A program made the position numbers and the translations under genes. A DNA stretch of 64,000 nucleotides. It comes from Cryobacterium sp. Y29 (lineage in GTDB: Bacteria > Actinomycetota > Actinomycetes > Actinomycetales > Microbacteriaceae). Positions 63,704 through 64,000 of this stretch are shown one piece after another; the stretch's first letter is position 1; each line of letters opens with the position of its first letter. The stretch spans positions 62,001-126,000 of the forward strand of contig NZ_PJJN01000031.1 in NCBI RefSeq assembly GCF_002929825.1. The letters run 5' to 3'. A model generated the notes under the pieces. That model was not told the origin of the DNA, did no database searches, and saw only the letters and a list, made by a program, of their open reading frames with translations.

Positions 63704-64000
63704 GAGGCAGTCCGGTCGAACACGCTCTGCACGAACTCGGCGTTGGTGGCGCCGGCCAGTGCCGGAATCACCGTCGGGTCATTGAAGACGTTGGCGAGTT
63801 CGGCGACGAACTGCAGGTGGTCGTCGGCACCGGCCACGGCCAGGCCCACGATCACGCTGACCGGGTCGTTGTGGGGGTGCCCGAAGGCGACCGGCTCGAC
63901 GAGGGTGACGACGCAGAGTCCGTCTGTGAGAACATCCGCTCCCGGGCGGGCGTGCGCGAGCGCCAGGCCCGGCGCGATCACGATGTAGGCACCGAATTCG
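63700..64000 (-). CDS. PTS IIA component, mannitol/fructose-type domain (cut by window edge)
   Basis: About 100 codons; the frame is open to the right edge (EFGAYIVIAPGLALAHARPG), so the 5' end lies outside. The phosphorylated His is in LALAHARPGADV, and VVTLVEPVAFGHPHNDPVSV with the second His of the PTS_EIIA_2 fold follows. The pair IIA-IIB resembles UlaC-UlaB. It would pass phosphate from HPr to the IIB protein encoded next. Confidence 0.88.
   Translation of the reverse strand, partial: EFGAYIVIAPGLALAHARPGADVLTDGLCVVTLVEPVAFGHPHNDPVSVIVGLAVAGADDHLQFVAELANVFNDPTVIPALAGATNAEFVQSVFDRTAS

Overview
The window looks like chromosome of a high-GC Gram-positive actinobacterium, most likely a member of the Microbacteriaceae (inference). 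The grounds are GTG/ATG starts with frequent ATGA/GTGA gene overlaps, several leaderless-looking -10 elements, an acyl-CoA carboxylase beta/epsilon pair beside birA, a DUF4012 protein, LCP and LGFP-repeat cell-wall proteins, and housekeeping genes (purEK, maf, accA-type, lpdA-like, pnp, phosphohexomutase) typical of that group. No rRNA, tRNA or CRISPR array was seen.

Regions: (1) 1-6101, minus strand: a Pgl/Wbp-like operon with a membrane NDP-sugar 4,6-dehydratase, a sugar aminotransferase, a monotopic phosphoglycosyltransferase, an ATP-grasp ligase, a HAD phosphatase and a glycosyltransferase cut by the window edge. (2) about 6.2-9.08 kb: two different IS110-family elements in tandem, each with a structured leader that may encode a bridge RNA. 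They lie between the dehydratase and a tyrosine-kinase/phosphatase operon. (3) 9.08-16.36 kb, minus: BNR-repeat protein, LMW protein-tyrosine phosphatase, Wzz/Wzc-type tyrosine kinase, DUF4012 protein and two GT2 enzymes. (4) 16.4-19.5 kb, plus: GT2, MOP-type flippase, GT4. (5) 19.5-26.6 kb: a divergent amino-sugar cassette (LpxA-like acyltransferase on minus; aminotransferase and Gfo/Idh oxidoreductase on plus) with a DUF2142 membrane protein, a GT4, a GtrA protein and a polyprenyl-phosphate-type GT2. (6) 26.7-33.8 kb, minus: large GT-C-like membrane protein, secreted LGFP-repeat protein, fused GT2-GT4 enzyme. (7) 33.9-38.2 kb, plus: Wzm/Wzt ABC exporter with a carbohydrate-binding tail and two GT2 enzymes, then about 0.85 kb of gene-poor, possibly decayed sequence. 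(8) 39.0-44.0 kb: all four dTDP-L-rhamnose genes, a GT4 and a GtrA protein. (9) 44.0-64.0 kb: LCP ligase, purE/purK, GtrA, PH-domain protein, birA, acyl-CoA carboxylase genes, a two-component system with a kinase-like third member, an RNA uracil methyltransferase, maf, quinone reductase, PNP, phosphohexomutase and PTS IIB/IIA.

Taken together, regions 1-8 look like a locus for one or more surface glycopolymers. Sugar nucleotides (rhamnose, a 4-amino sugar, a 3-acylamino sugar) would be made, assembled on a lipid carrier by many glycosyltransferases, exported by an ABC transporter and/or a MOP flippase, decorated outside through GtrA-presented lipid-phosphate sugars, attached to the wall by the LCP protein and tuned by the kinase/phosphatase pair. 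The functions are read from motifs; the pathway is inference. Most notable are the candidate bridge RNAs, the LpxA-like acyltransferase cassette in an apparent monoderm, the amino-sugar operon with an ATP-grasp enzyme where an acetyltransferase would be expected, the perfect inverted repeat between birA and the carboxylase gene, and twin palindromes upstream of the tyrosine kinase.
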